A DNA stretch of 64,000 nucleotides from CAYNLK01 sp964398055. Its GTDB lineage: Bacteria; Chloroflexota; Anaerolineae; 4572-78; J111. The notes below the pieces were generated by a model, which was given only the letters and a program-made list of their open reading frames with translations, did not search any database and was not told the DNA's origin. Positions within the stretch are counted from its first letter, which is position 1; the number at the start of each line of letters is the position of its first letter. This document shows positions 8,144 to 17,032 of the stretch, piece after piece. Position numbers and translations under genes: made by a program. The DNA lies in assembly GCA_964398055.1 (NCBI GenBank), contig CAYNLK010000028.1, positions 14,235 to 78,234 of the forward strand, read 5' to 3'.

Positions 8144-9817
8144 ATGACCGACAAACTGCGCAGCAGCGTCATTACCCAGGGAGTCGAGCGCACCCCCAAC
8201 CGTTCGATGTTGCGGGCGGTTGGTTTTGGCGACAATGATTTCAACAAGCCTATCGTCGGCGTGGCCAACGCCTACAGCACCATTACCCCCTGTAACCTGA
8301 GCCTCAACCTGCTGACTCGGCGGGCTGAAACGGCCTTAAAAGAGGCCGGGGCGATGCCCCAGGTGTTCGGCACCATCACCGTCAGCGATGGTATCTCGAT
8401 GGGCACCGAGGGCATGAAATATTCGCTGGTCTCCCGCGAAGTGATCGCCGACTCCATCGAGACTGCGGTCAATGCCCAGAGCATGGACGGCGTGCTGGCT
8501 ATCGGCGGCTGTGACAAAAATATGCCGGGGGCGTTGATCGCCATGGCCCGGATGAACATTCCGGCTATCTTTGTCTACGGCGGCACCATCAAGCCGGGCC
8601 ACTACGACGGGCGAGACCTGGATATCATCAGCGCCTTTGAGGCGGTCGGCCAGTACAGCGCCGGGGTGATTGATGAGGCCGAACGGCTGGAGATCGAGCG
8701 ACGGGCCATTCCGGGGGCCGGCGCCTGCGGCGGGATGTATACCGCCAACACCATGTCCTCTGCTTTCGAGGCGCTGGGGATGAGCCTGCTGGCCTCCTCC
8801 ACGATGGCCGCCGAGGATGAGGAAAAGGCCGACAGCGCGGCCGAGTCGGCCCGGGTACTGGTCGACGCCATTCAGCAGCAGCGCCGCCCGCGCGACATCC
8901 TGACCCGCCAGGCTTTTGAGAACGCCATCGCCGTGGTTATGGCCATCGGCGGCTCGACCAATGCCGTGCTGCACCTGCTGGCTATTGCCCACGCCGCCCA
9001 GGTGCCGCTGACTATCGACGATTTTGAGACCATCCGGGCCAAAACGCCGGTGCTGTGCGACCTGAAGCCGTCGGGACGCTATGTGACGGTACAGTTCCAC
9101 CAGGCCGGCGGCGTGCCCCAGGTAATGAAAATATTGCTGGCCAACGGCGTGCTCCACGGCGACGCCCTGACTATTACCGGCCAGACCGTAGCCGAAGTGT
9201 TGGCCGGGGTTCCGGATGAGCCTGACCCTAACCAGGACGTCATTCAGCCCTGGTCTAAACCACTCTACCCCCAGGGGCATCTGGTCATTCTCAAAGGCAA
9301 TCTGGCTGAGGAAGGCAGCGTGGCCAAGATTTCCGGCCTGAAAAACCCCCAGATCACCGGCCCGGCCCGGGTGTTCGAGTCGGAAGAAGCCTGTTTACAA
9401 GCGATTCTGGCCAAACAGATCAGAGTGGGCGACGTGATTGTGATCCGCTACGAAGGGCCCAAAGGCGGCCCTGGTATGCGGGAGATGCTGGCCCCGACCT
9501 CGGCCATCAGCGGCGCGGGACTGGGCGGCAAGGTCGGCCTGATCACCGATGGCCGCTTTTCCGGCGGCTCACATGGGCTGGTGGTCGGCCACGTGGCCCC
9601 GGAAGCGGCGGTGGGCGGCGCTATTGCCCTGGTGCAAGAAGGCGATTCGATCACCATCAGCGCCGACGAACGTTTGCTGCAGCTCAATATCCCGGCTGAG
9701 GAATTGGCCCGCCGGCGGGCGGCCTGGCAGCCCCCGGCGCCTCGCTACCCCAGCGGCGTGCTGGCCAAATATGCCCGGCTGGTGTCCAGCAGCAGCCTGG
9801 GCGCGGTAACGGACTGA
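8144..9817 (+). CDS. ilvD: Dihydroxy-acid dehydratase-like protein (paralogue 2)
   Basis: A 557-residue IlvD/Edd-family dehydratase, same length class as its upstream neighbour but clearly diverged. The cluster motifs are 'GGCDKNMPGALIA' and 'GAGACGGMYTANTMSSAFEALG', a pattern common in the [2Fe-2S] dihydroxy-acid dehydratases of plants, cyanobacteria and many other bacteria. 'EGPKGGPGMREML' and 'DGRFSGGSHG' close the active site. An AAAGGAGG site precedes the ATG. The pair could be redundant for isoleucine/valine synthesis, or one copy could act on a sugar acid. The motifs of both fit dihydroxy-acid dehydratase better than the sugar-acid members. No other ilv gene is in the window. Confidence 0.88.
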   Translation: MTDKLRSSVITQGVERTPNRSMLRAVGFGDNDFNKPIVGVANAYSTITPCNLSLNLLTRRAETALKEAGAMPQVFGTITVSDGISMGTEGMKYSLVSREVIADSIETAVNAQSMDGVLAIGGCDKNMPGALIAMARMNIPAIFVYGGTIKPGHYDGRDLDIISAFEAVGQYSAGVIDEAERLEIERRAIPGAGACGGMYTANTMSSAFEALGMSLLASSTMAAEDEEKADSAAESARVLVDAIQQQRRPRDILTRQAFENAIAVVMAIGGSTNAVLHLLAIAHAAQVPLTIDDFETIRAKTPVLCDLKPSGRYVTVQFHQAGGVPQVMKILLANGVLHGDALTITGQTVAEVLAGVPDEPDPNQDVIQPWSKPLYPQGHLVILKGNLAEEGSVAKISGLKNPQITGPARVFESEEACLQAILAKQIRVGDVIVIRYEGPKGGPGMREMLAPTSAISGAGLGGKVGLITDGRFSGGSHGLVVGHVAPEAAVGGAIALVQEGDSITISADERLLQLNIPAEELARRRAAWQPPAPRYPSGVLAKYARLVSSSSLGAVTD

Positions 9818-9900
9818 CGACCACCGACCGCTGACAGCGGACCGCCGTAGAATTGTTCTATCTATGGATTTATCATCCAAACCTATGTGCCGTGCCCAAG

Positions 9901-10003
9901 AGCGAGGCTGAAGCCGTCGCTCTGAAAGGGCGAAGCTCTTCGAGCTAAGTTTTTAGCCCATTTGGGCTTTGCTCTTTGAGCACGATGGCTTTAGCCTCGT
10001 GCT
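9901..10003. repeat. Two imperfect palindromes upstream of galK
   Basis: The spacer between ilvD and galK contains two imperfect hairpins, 9901-9921 (AGCGAGGCT / AGCC.TCGCT) and 9979-10003 (AGCACGA.GGCT / AGCC.CGTGCT). They share the inner GGCT..AGCC core. A short GACCGCTGACAGCGGACCGCC-like stretch lies just before them. These look like dispersed intergenic repeats; no promoter was recognised here. Confidence 0.5.
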
Positions 10004-10045
10004 ACCGACTGTTTCAGCCGTCGGCGGTCAACCAAGGAGTTTAGA

Positions 10046-11200
<1,155 letters not shown>

Positions 11201-11243
11201 GGGGGTTAGGCTACCTCAACTTCTAGCCCCGCTAACCGCGGAC

Positions 11244-11319
11244 CGACGACCGCCGACCACTCGCAATTGTACGCCAATAATCTTTTCGGCGGTCAGGGGC
11301 CAGTCGTCGGCGGTCGTCG
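11244..11319. repeat. Inverted repeat between convergent galK and korB
   Basis: CGACGACCGCCGAC at 11244-11257 is the exact reverse complement of 11306-11319, with a 48-base loop. It sits in the short convergent gap and could act as a bidirectional transcription stop. The motif also resembles the GACCGCCGAC-type scraps near 9830 and 12243, so it may be a dispersed repeat. Confidence 0.6.
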
Positions 11320-11324
11320 AGCGA

Positions 11325-12215
11325 CTACATCGTTTCGGCCAGGAATTCGGCCAACAGGGCCGGATCAAGACCCAACGGCTGTTTCACCAACGGCCCGTTT
11401 CGCAAAACCGGCTCACTGTCTTCGTAGATGGGCTGTTCGCTCTGGTAGAACAACCCAAGCGGAATGCGCTCACCCCACTCAAAGGCTTTCTGCAAAGCAA
11501 CCCCACCGTTGCCTGGGTCATAATCCGGCTCGTCGGCCAGGCTGTAGACCCGCTCCTTGAACCAGGCATACGTGTTGACCTTGTTGTAGGTCACGCACGG
11601 GCTGAACACATCCACCAGGGCAAAGCCGCGGTGGGCAATAGCCCCGGCAAAAAGGTCGGCCAGTTGGCGGGTATCGCCGGAAAAGCCGCGGGCCACGTAG
11701 GTGGCCCCGGCAACTAGGGCCAGGGCCAGCGGGTTGATCGGTAGTTCGGCGTTGCCGCGGGGCGTGGTTTTTGTGCGCACCTCCTTCATCGTGGTCGGCG
11801 AAGCCTGGCCGGTGGTCAGGCCATAGACCTGATTGTCCATCACGATGTAGGTCAGGTCCAGATTGCGGCGCATGGCGTGAATGAAATGGCCCATGCCAAT
11901 GCCGTAGCCATCACCGTCGCCACCGGTGATGATGACGTGCAAATCCGGGTTGGCCAGTTTCAGCCCGGTGGCGACCGGCAGCGACCGGCCATGCAGGCTG
12001 TGCACGCCATAACTGTGGATGAAACCGGGCAGATTTGAGGAACAGCCAATCCCGGACACGATCATCAGCTCGTGGGGCAACAACTCGAGCTGAAAGGCCG
12101 CTTTTTTGAGCGCATTGAGCACCCCAAAATCGCCGCAGCCGGGGCACCAATCCGGATCAACCGGTCCTTTATATAAATCCAGGGTCAATTCTTTGGTTGC
12201 AGGTGTCACACTCAC
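11325..12215 (-). CDS. korB: 2-oxoacid:ferredoxin oxidoreductase, beta subunit
   Basis: The thiamine-diphosphate and Fe-S subunit of a 2-oxoglutarate- or other 2-oxoacid:ferredoxin oxidoreductase, converting 2-oxoacid plus CoA to acyl-CoA, CO2 and reduced ferredoxin. The 296-residue protein has 'DPDWCPGCGDFG' near the N-terminus, 'GIGCSSNLPG', and a later 'SPCVTYNK'; these Cys are the usual [4Fe-4S] ligands. The TPP motif is 'GGDGDGYGIG' followed by 'NQVYGLTTGQ'. The frame is open to an ATG at 12236, but a GTG at 12215 follows a GAGGAGG site (12222-12228) at ideal distance and is preferred. It lies 257 nt downstream of the alpha subunit gene, with a dispersed repeat between. Substrate specificity cannot be read from sequence alone. 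Confidence 0.9.
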   Translation of the reverse strand: MSVTPATKELTLDLYKGPVDPDWCPGCGDFGVLNALKKAAFQLELLPHELMIVSGIGCSSNLPGFIHSYGVHSLHGRSLPVATGLKLANPDLHVIITGGDGDGYGIGMGHFIHAMRRNLDLTYIVMDNQVYGLTTGQASPTTMKEVRTKTTPRGNAELPINPLALALVAGATYVARGFSGDTRQLADLFAGAIAHRGFALVDVFSPCVTYNKVNTYAWFKERVYSLADEPDYDPGNGGVALQKAFEWGERIPLGLFYQSEQPIYEDSEPVLRNGPLVKQPLGLDPALLAEFLAETM

Positions 12216-12298
12216 AATTATCCTCCTCGTTATCATTATTAGACCGCCGACAGCTGATCACCGACCACTGCTTTCAACAGGCTAAGATTGAAGTTACT

Positions 12299-12415
12299 GT
12301 TCAGGTACACAGAGCGACACAAAGATAGCGCAGAGATTCACGGTGAGACAGAAAAAGTATAGCTGGATTCTCCGTGTTTCTCTGCGTATTCCCCGTGTAT
12401 CTCTGAGTTCCAACC
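12299..12415. repeat. Imperfect palindromic 'ACACAGAGA' repeat (copy 1)
   Basis: The korA-korB gap holds an imperfect inverted repeat built from ACACAGAG/CGCAGAGA/CACGG words on the left and their complements (CCGTGTTTCTCTGCG and similar) on the right. A second element made from the same words lies at 19106-19206. It would separate the two operon genes by a folded mRNA segment. No protein is encoded. Confidence 0.6.
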
Positions 12416-12472
12416 TATCACCTGAATAGGTGCGTCCATAGGTAGTACAACCTTGACCTCTGATTAACCACA

Positions 12473-14497
12473 TCAAGCTGCCAGCGATGACGCCAACGCC
12501 GGTTGGGGCGAGACGGCCAACCAATCGTAGGTAGCCCCGGTTTGAACGCCAATGAGCAGGCTGCCGAGCGGCTCACCCTCCTGGCGACCCACGATCTCGA
12601 CCTGCCACAACGGCTCAGGGTAACCGGGCCGGGATATCTGTTCAAATCCGACCGGGCGGGCGGCGTCGCCCAATTTAATGCGAATGAAGTGGTAGGCCAG
12701 TTCACGCGCTTCGTCTGCGGTTACGTCCAGCGAAAGCGGCCGGTCGGCCACAATCGCCTGGACCGCCCGGACAATGTAACCGGGGGTAAACGGTTCACCG
12801 TCATATTTCAAAACAGTGCCATCGGCTTTGAGGCCGGTTTCGGCGCGGAGATAGCGGGCCATTTGAGCGCTGTAATTGGCCTCAACCACGATCGTCCGGC
12901 GGCTCCGGCTGAGGATGTCCAACACTTCCTGGCTGTGAAAGGGATACAGATATTTAAGCTGCACATGATTGGCCGTGATCCCCAACCCGGCCAACTGCTC
13001 AACCGCCTCGTGGATAACGCCCCAGGTAGAGCCCCAGCCCACCAGGGTGACCTCGGCCTCAGCCGGGCCTTCCAGCCGGGGCGGCGTCAACCGGGGCAAG
13101 ATGGCCGTCAGCTTGCCCATCCGTTTTTCCTGCATCTTGCGGCGCACGGCCGGGTTAGTGTAGACATCACTGATGACTACCCCCTCCTCATCGTGATCAT
13201 CTGTGGCCGCCACAAAAGCCGCGCCCGGCGTACCTGGCAGCAGCCGCGGCGAAATGTGATCGAGGGTGAGAGCAAATCGCTTATAACCCGGCGGCGCCTC
13301 CACCAGGAGTTTGCCGCGGTTGATGGGCACATCGGCTTGTAAGGCGTCAGGTTCAATGGTCTCGGGATGCTCACCCAGGAGCAAGTCGGAGATGATGATG
13401 ACCGGCAGTTGGAACTCCTCGGCCAGGTTGTGGGCCTCCACCGCGGTGAAGTAGGCGTCGACGGCTGTGGCCGGAGCCATGATGACCCGCGGAAAATCAC
13501 CCTGCGAAGCGCCAAAGACCTGGTTGAGGTCGGCCTGTTCGGTTTTAGTCGGCAGGCCGGTGGAAGGGCCGCCCCGTTGAACATTGACGATGACCACCGG
13601 CGACTCCAAAATGCCGGCCATACCGATTGCCTCGGTCATCAGTGAAAAGCCGCCGCCCGAGGTGCCGCACATGGCCCGCGCCCCGGCCAGGCCGGCGCCA
13701 ATGGCCATATTGACCACGGCCAGCTCGTCCTCGGCCTGCTTGACCACCACGCCTGCTTTTTGACCGTGATTGACCAGCCAATGCAACAGGCTGGAGGCCG
13801 GAGTCATGGGGTAAGCGGCATAGAACTTCAGGCCGGCGGCGACTGCCCCCAGCGCCAGGCCTTCGTTGCCGGTGATAAAGGGGCGGCGGATCCGGCTGAA
13901 TTGCCAATCGACCTGCGGCCGTTCAAGCGTTTGGGCGGCATAGTCGTAACCGGCCCGGGCTACGCCCGTGTTCAGCTCGATGACCTCCTGGCCTTTGTGT
14001 CCAAAGGTATCGGCCACAACGTCTTCGGTCATCTTGAAATCGAGATCGAGCCAATAGAGCATCGCCCCCAGCAGGATCGAGTTTTGCATGATAGCCGGAA
14101 CGCGGCCAAACGGTTTGATCAACTGTTGCACCGGTAAACCAAAACTCTGCACCCCCGGGCGCAACAACAGCGGATCACAATTGACCTTATCGCTATTGAA
14201 CAAGATAAGGCCGCCTGGTTCTACTTCGCCGGCGTGGCGCTCAAGGCTATCCTGGTTTAAAGCGATGAGCGCGTGCACGGCGTCGCCGTGGCTGTGGACT
14301 TTCTTCTGTCCCAGGCGAATCCGCAACCAGATGTGTCCCCCCCGGATGAGCGACTGGTAGCTATTGTAAGCATAAACATACAGCCCCAGCCGCGAAGCGG
14401 TGCGCGCCAGGGTATCGCCGGTTTTGTCCAGACCATCGCCGGCGGCCCCGCCGATACCGATAATTACATCCTTGTTCACATTCCAAGCTACAGCCAT
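12473..14497 (-). CDS. korA: 2-oxoacid:ferredoxin oxidoreductase, fused gamma-alpha subunit
   Basis: Partner of KorB. In this 674-residue fusion the first ~190 residues are the gamma domain ('GIGGAAGDGL', 'NSYQSLIRGGH'). From about residue 210 follows the alpha domain ('GNEGLALGAVAAG', 'YPMTPASSLL', 'VVNMAIGAGLAGARAMCGTSGGG'). The C-terminal part carries the 'VGWGSTWGVI' domain. Gamma-alpha fusion is common in KorA-type enzymes of aerobes and Chloroflexota. A TTG at 14503 is possible, but the ATG at 14497 has a GAGGAGG at about 8 nt and is chosen. Transcription starts from a strong promoter at 14758-14785, giving a ~250-nt leader with a terminator-like hairpin. Likely role: ferredoxin-linked oxidation of 2-oxoglutarate in the TCA cycle. 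Confidence 0.9.
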   Translation of the reverse strand: MAVAWNVNKDVIIGIGGAAGDGLDKTGDTLARTASRLGLYVYAYNSYQSLIRGGHIWLRIRLGQKKVHSHGDAVHALIALNQDSLERHAGEVEPGGLILFNSDKVNCDPLLLRPGVQSFGLPVQQLIKPFGRVPAIMQNSILLGAMLYWLDLDFKMTEDVVADTFGHKGQEVIELNTGVARAGYDYAAQTLERPQVDWQFSRIRRPFITGNEGLALGAVAAGLKFYAAYPMTPASSLLHWLVNHGQKAGVVVKQAEDELAVVNMAIGAGLAGARAMCGTSGGGFSLMTEAIGMAGILESPVVIVNVQRGGPSTGLPTKTEQADLNQVFGASQGDFPRVIMAPATAVDAYFTAVEAHNLAEEFQLPVIIISDLLLGEHPETIEPDALQADVPINRGKLLVEAPPGYKRFALTLDHISPRLLPGTPGAAFVAATDDHDEEGVVISDVYTNPAVRRKMQEKRMGKLTAILPRLTPPRLEGPAEAEVTLVGWGSTWGVIHEAVEQLAGLGITANHVQLKYLYPFHSQEVLDILSRSRRTIVVEANYSAQMARYLRAETGLKADGTVLKYDGEPFTPGYIVRAVQAIVADRPLSLDVTADEARELAYHFIRIKLGDAARPVGFEQISRPGYPEPLWQVEIVGRQEGEPLGSLLIGVQTGATYDWLAVSPQPALASSLAA

Positions 14498-14652
14498 AGT
14501 CAATACCTCCTCGTAATCGATTGGTTATTTATGGGTGGCATAGAGTACATCATCCAGGTGGACATAGGCCACATAGAGCTTTAGCGGGTATTCCGCCGGT
14601 GGAATACTTTATTTGAAAAAATCTGTTGGCGCCTTGGACGCCCCCCAAGAAA

Positions 14653-14703
14653 AACAGCCGGAGAGTCAAATCCTGGTTCAGGTACAGGAATCTTCCGGCT
14701 GTT
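14653..14703 (-). terminator. Terminator-like hairpin in the kor leader
   Basis: AACAGCCGGA (14653-14662) pairs with TCCGGCTGTT (14694-14703), and an inner TCCTG/CAGGA stem (14671-14675, 14685-14689) extends it. On the minus strand the structure is followed by T-rich TTTCTT. It lies downstream of the kor promoter and upstream of korA, so it could be an attenuator. The alternative is a terminator for the GNAT gene further upstream. Confidence 0.55.
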
Positions 14704-14757
14704 AGTGAGGTATCTTCAGTTTACGTCGATCTTTGACGGCAGCATCTACAATTTTTT

Positions 14758-14785
14758 ATTATAGCTTATGAAGAATATATTGCAA
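14758..14785 (-). promoter_or_regulatory. Sigma70-type promoter for korA-korB
   Basis: On the minus strand TTGCAA (14785-14780) and a perfect TATAAT (14763-14758) are separated by 16 nt. Transcription would start near 14751 and run through a ~250-nt untranslated leader to korA. The leader also contains a smaller stem, GTATTCC/GGAATAC, at 14588-14607. Confidence 0.65.
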
Positions 14786-14796
14786 GATGACCGGGT

Positions 14797-14890
14797 TGTG
14801 TCCGACATTTTAGGCGGACCGGGGGGTGTGAGGGGTGACCCCCCAATTCCTCCCTGCCGAAGGTTTCCAAAATTTTTGGACGCACTCGGC
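14797..14890. repeat. Possible MITE remnant next to the kor promoter
   Basis: GTGTCCGACATTTTAGG at the left and CCAAAATTTTTGGACGCAC at the right are roughly inverted copies. They resemble the ends of the better-preserved element at 15428-15563 (TGTCC...ATTTTAGG). Similarity is imperfect, so this is a tentative call. Confidence 0.35.
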
Positions 14891-14906
14891 GCGTTAAAAG
14901 CGCCGG

Positions 14907-15392
14907 TCATCTATCCTGTTCGGCCAGCACCACCGAGGTTTCGATTTGCCGGTCGGAGATAGCCCAGTACTGGCGCAACAGGCGATCTTTCTCCACCGCC
15001 GGAACCAGCCGAAAACCGTGCTTTTCGTAAAAGCGGATGGCCCACACCGCCGCGGCCCAGCTACCGATTAAAATGGGCCGATCGGTTAACGCGCGTAGAT
15101 GGGTCAATAGCTGGCCGCCAATGCCCTGGTTGCGGTTGGCCGTGCGCACGTAGGCGTGCCGGATGAGGGTGACATCTTGCACCGGTTGGATGCCCATCAC
15201 GCCGATCAGTTCGCCCGCCTGTTCATAGCCCCAAAATTCCACGCCTGCGGCTAACTCGTGCTGCAACTCAGCGCGGGTCATGTACGGCTCGTGCCAGCAG
15301 TCGCCGGGAATCACACCTTTATAGGCTTGGGCGGCGTCGTTGATAATGGCGTAAATTTGCTCAAAGTCGTTGGGGTGACACAAGCGGATCAT
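14907..15392 (-). CDS. GNAT family N-acetyltransferase
   Basis: A 161-residue GNAT-fold protein. The acetyl-CoA-binding region is recognisable around residues 85-105 ('VRTANRNQGIGGQLLTHL', matching the R/Q-x-x-G-x-G/A P-loop). It is followed by 'AVWAIRFYEKHGFRLV', the usual beta6-alpha4 segment. The N-terminal 'IRLCHPNDFEQIYAIINDAA' is the typical GNAT beta1-alpha1. The acceptor substrate is unknown; the overall look resembles YjgM/PhnO-like small-molecule acetyltransferases. A GAGG lies about 9 nt before the ATG. The gene stands alone between two MITE-like sequences. Confidence 0.8.
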   Translation of the reverse strand: MIRLCHPNDFEQIYAIINDAAQAYKGVIPGDCWHEPYMTRAELQHELAAGVEFWGYEQAGELIGVMGIQPVQDVTLIRHAYVRTANRNQGIGGQLLTHLRALTDRPILIGSWAAAVWAIRFYEKHGFRLVPAVEKDRLLRQYWAISDRQIETSVVLAEQDR

Positions 15393-15427
15393 AGCTTGTC
15401 CTCGGTAAGCCGGATGGTTGGCTGAGG

Positions 15428-15563
15428 GGTCTGTCCAATTTTTAGGTGACCGGCACTTCCACCTAATCTTGGCCTGGAAATGCCGTCAAATCGCCTTAAT
15501 TTTGGTTCAGAAATCGTGGTCAAAGTGCCGGTCACCTTATCTACCTAAAATTCCGGACACACC
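15428..15563. mobile_element. MITE-like element, 136 bp, imperfect terminal inverted repeats
   Basis: The left end (15428-15458) reads GGTCTGTCCAATTTTTAGGT then GACCGGCACTT. The right end (15523-15563) is its reverse complement with a short insertion (AAGTGCCGGTCACC ... ACCTAAAATTCCGGACACACC). The ~64-bp centre encodes nothing. The size and termini fit a miniature inverted-repeat element mobilised by an unseen transposase. No clear target duplication was found. Confidence 0.65.
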
Positions 15564-15665
15564 TTTGGCTGAGTCGGTTTGCGCCTGGCCAGCGCCTGGG
15601 GTAGAATCCAGGCGCTAAGCGGCAGTTATCAGCCAGCTATTATACTCCAATTTGAGAGAAAACCA

Positions 15666-16415
15666 ATGGTCAAATTCAGCACACCTATCCGCCTCCTGGT
15701 CTTTGACATCGACGGGGTCATCAGTGACGGTGAGGGCCAGCCGCTGGACCTGCGTTTAATGGAACGTCTGGCCTACATGAATCGAGCCGCCCGGCAGAAC
15801 CCGACCAGGCCGGCCGTTACCTTGTGTACCGGTCGACCCGGACCCTACGTTGAAATTATGCTCCAGGCCATCGACGGACACTTGCCGGCGGTGTATGAAA
15901 ATGGCGCTGGACTTTACACCCCGCAACCTTACCGCTTCTTGCCGCATCCGGCTGTCGACAACGACCCCACTTTTCAGGCGGCCACCCAACGGCTCGAGGC
16001 CGGCCTGGTTCAGACCGGCCGGGCCTTCTTTCAACCCGGCAAACAGTTCTCCCACAGCCTGTTCGCCTATGATCCGGCCGATACGCCGGCGCTGTATGGT
16101 TGGGCGGTGGAGGCGCTGGGGTCGCTGGCCGGCTCAGTGGGGCTGGTGTATGCCTCCTCCTGCCTGAATGTTTTGCCGGCGGGAGTCGATAAGGGGAAAG
16201 GGGTGGAATTTTTGGCCGCCAAAACCGGCTATGCCCTCGCAGAAATGTTGGGGGTTGGCGACTCCGACTCGGATTTGCCCTTTCTGGCCCTGACCGGCTA
16301 CAGCGCCGCGCCGGCCAACGCCAACCCCGCGGTCAAGCAGGCGGTCCAATACGTCTCACCATATCCAACGGTTGAGGGCGTGCGGGATATTCTCAAACAT
16401 TTTGGGTTGGCCTGA
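15666..16415 (+). CDS. HAD-superfamily (IIB) sugar/glycolate phosphatase-like protein
   Basis: A 249-residue HAD hydrolase. Motif I is 'LLVFDIDGVISDG' near residue 10, motif II 'VTLCTGRPGP', the motif III Lys lies in 'GVDKGKGVEF', and motif IV is 'GVGDSDSDLPF'. The cap sits between motifs II and III, as in HAD-IIB members such as sucrose-phosphatase, mannosyl-3-phosphoglycerate phosphatase and archaeal phosphoglycolate phosphatase. The substrate is unknown. The frame is open upstream to 15579, but the ATG at 15666 matches the family N-terminus and is preferred. Single gene, with no operon partner on this strand. Confidence 0.8.
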   Translation: MVKFSTPIRLLVFDIDGVISDGEGQPLDLRLMERLAYMNRAARQNPTRPAVTLCTGRPGPYVEIMLQAIDGHLPAVYENGAGLYTPQPYRFLPHPAVDNDPTFQAATQRLEAGLVQTGRAFFQPGKQFSHSLFAYDPADTPALYGWAVEALGSLAGSVGLVYASSCLNVLPAGVDKGKGVEFLAAKTGYALAEMLGVGDSDSDLPFLALTGYSAAPANANPAVKQAVQYVSPYPTVEGVRDILKHFGLA

Positions 16416-16472
16416 GGCAGTAAGTTGACGATGAACAAAATAGGGGTATTTGTGCGCCGGTCTGAAGGGACA

Positions 16473-17024
16473 TCAGGGGGAGGAACTGGCTGACCGCCGC
16501 CACAAGAAGATGCCCACCACCAAGGTCAATACCACGAAAGGAACCGCAACGGCAACCAGCATGAAGACATTCCTGCCCCGGCTGACGGTCTCGGTAAAAG
16601 CAGTCTGAACCTGGCCTGGCTCGTCGTCCACGTAGACGGCGATGTTCCACTGGCCAGTCTGGTTGACCTCAAGGTGGGCCACGTAATCGTAGTTATTGCC
16701 GGCATTCTGGTGGGTAGCCGGCGCAGTAATGGCTGGACCGCCGCTGACGGGACTGGCCATAATAGTTACCACCGCATCGGGACGGAGTTGATTGGTCTGG
16801 GCGTCGGTCACCCGCACCCACACACTCATCTGGCCGACGGTCACCGGCAGCGGCGAAGTGGCCACCAGCAACACGTACGGGCCAATTCTTTCGTCGCTCA
16901 CCCGGATTTTGCTGCCGCCTGTACCGGGGCCGCTGGCCCAGACCGGTCCGGCCCGGAGAATTGCCAGAGCCAAGATGAGTAAAACCGGAACGATGACCAG
17001 GTTAAAAAGATGAGATCGCTGCAT
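16473..17024 (-). CDS. YtkA-like membrane-anchored protein
   Basis: A 183-residue protein with an N-terminal signal segment (residues ~5-30), a beta-rich extracytoplasmic domain, and a C-terminal transmembrane helix ending in 'FLWRRSASSSP'. The central 'VGQMSVWVRVTDAQTNQLRPDAVV' and the 'GQWNIAVYVDDEPGQ' segments resemble the YtkA/FixH-type domain found with copper-dependent respiratory enzymes. The start is set at the ATG at 17024, 8 nt after the upstream Fe-S gene's stop. The longer frame overlaps that gene and lacks a signal peptide. It is the third gene of a tight operon (lipoprotein, Fe-S membrane protein, this protein). Function in respiratory or copper maturation is inferred from context only. 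Confidence 0.65.
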   Translation of the reverse strand: MQRSHLFNLVIVPVLLILALAILRAGPVWASGPGTGGSKIRVSDERIGPYVLLVATSPLPVTVGQMSVWVRVTDAQTNQLRPDAVVTIMASPVSGGPAITAPATHQNAGNNYDYVAHLEVNQTGQWNIAVYVDDEPGQVQTAFTETVSRGRNVFMLVAVAVPFVVLTLVVGIFLWRRSASSSP

Positions 17025-17032
17025 AATCCGTC

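Noticed and set aside
8336..9280. Long antisense open frame (314 codons) across the second ilvD
   Set aside because: It mirrors a highly conserved IlvD gene, has His/Gly/Arg-rich shadow composition and no family motif or ribosome-binding site.
12503..13342. 279-codon plus-strand frame
   Set aside because: Antisense shadow of the KorA alpha domain.
15666..16415. Sucrose-phosphatase assignment for the HAD protein
   Set aside because: HAD-IIB motifs are present, but no sucrose-phosphate synthase is nearby and specificity residues cannot be judged, so only a family call is given.
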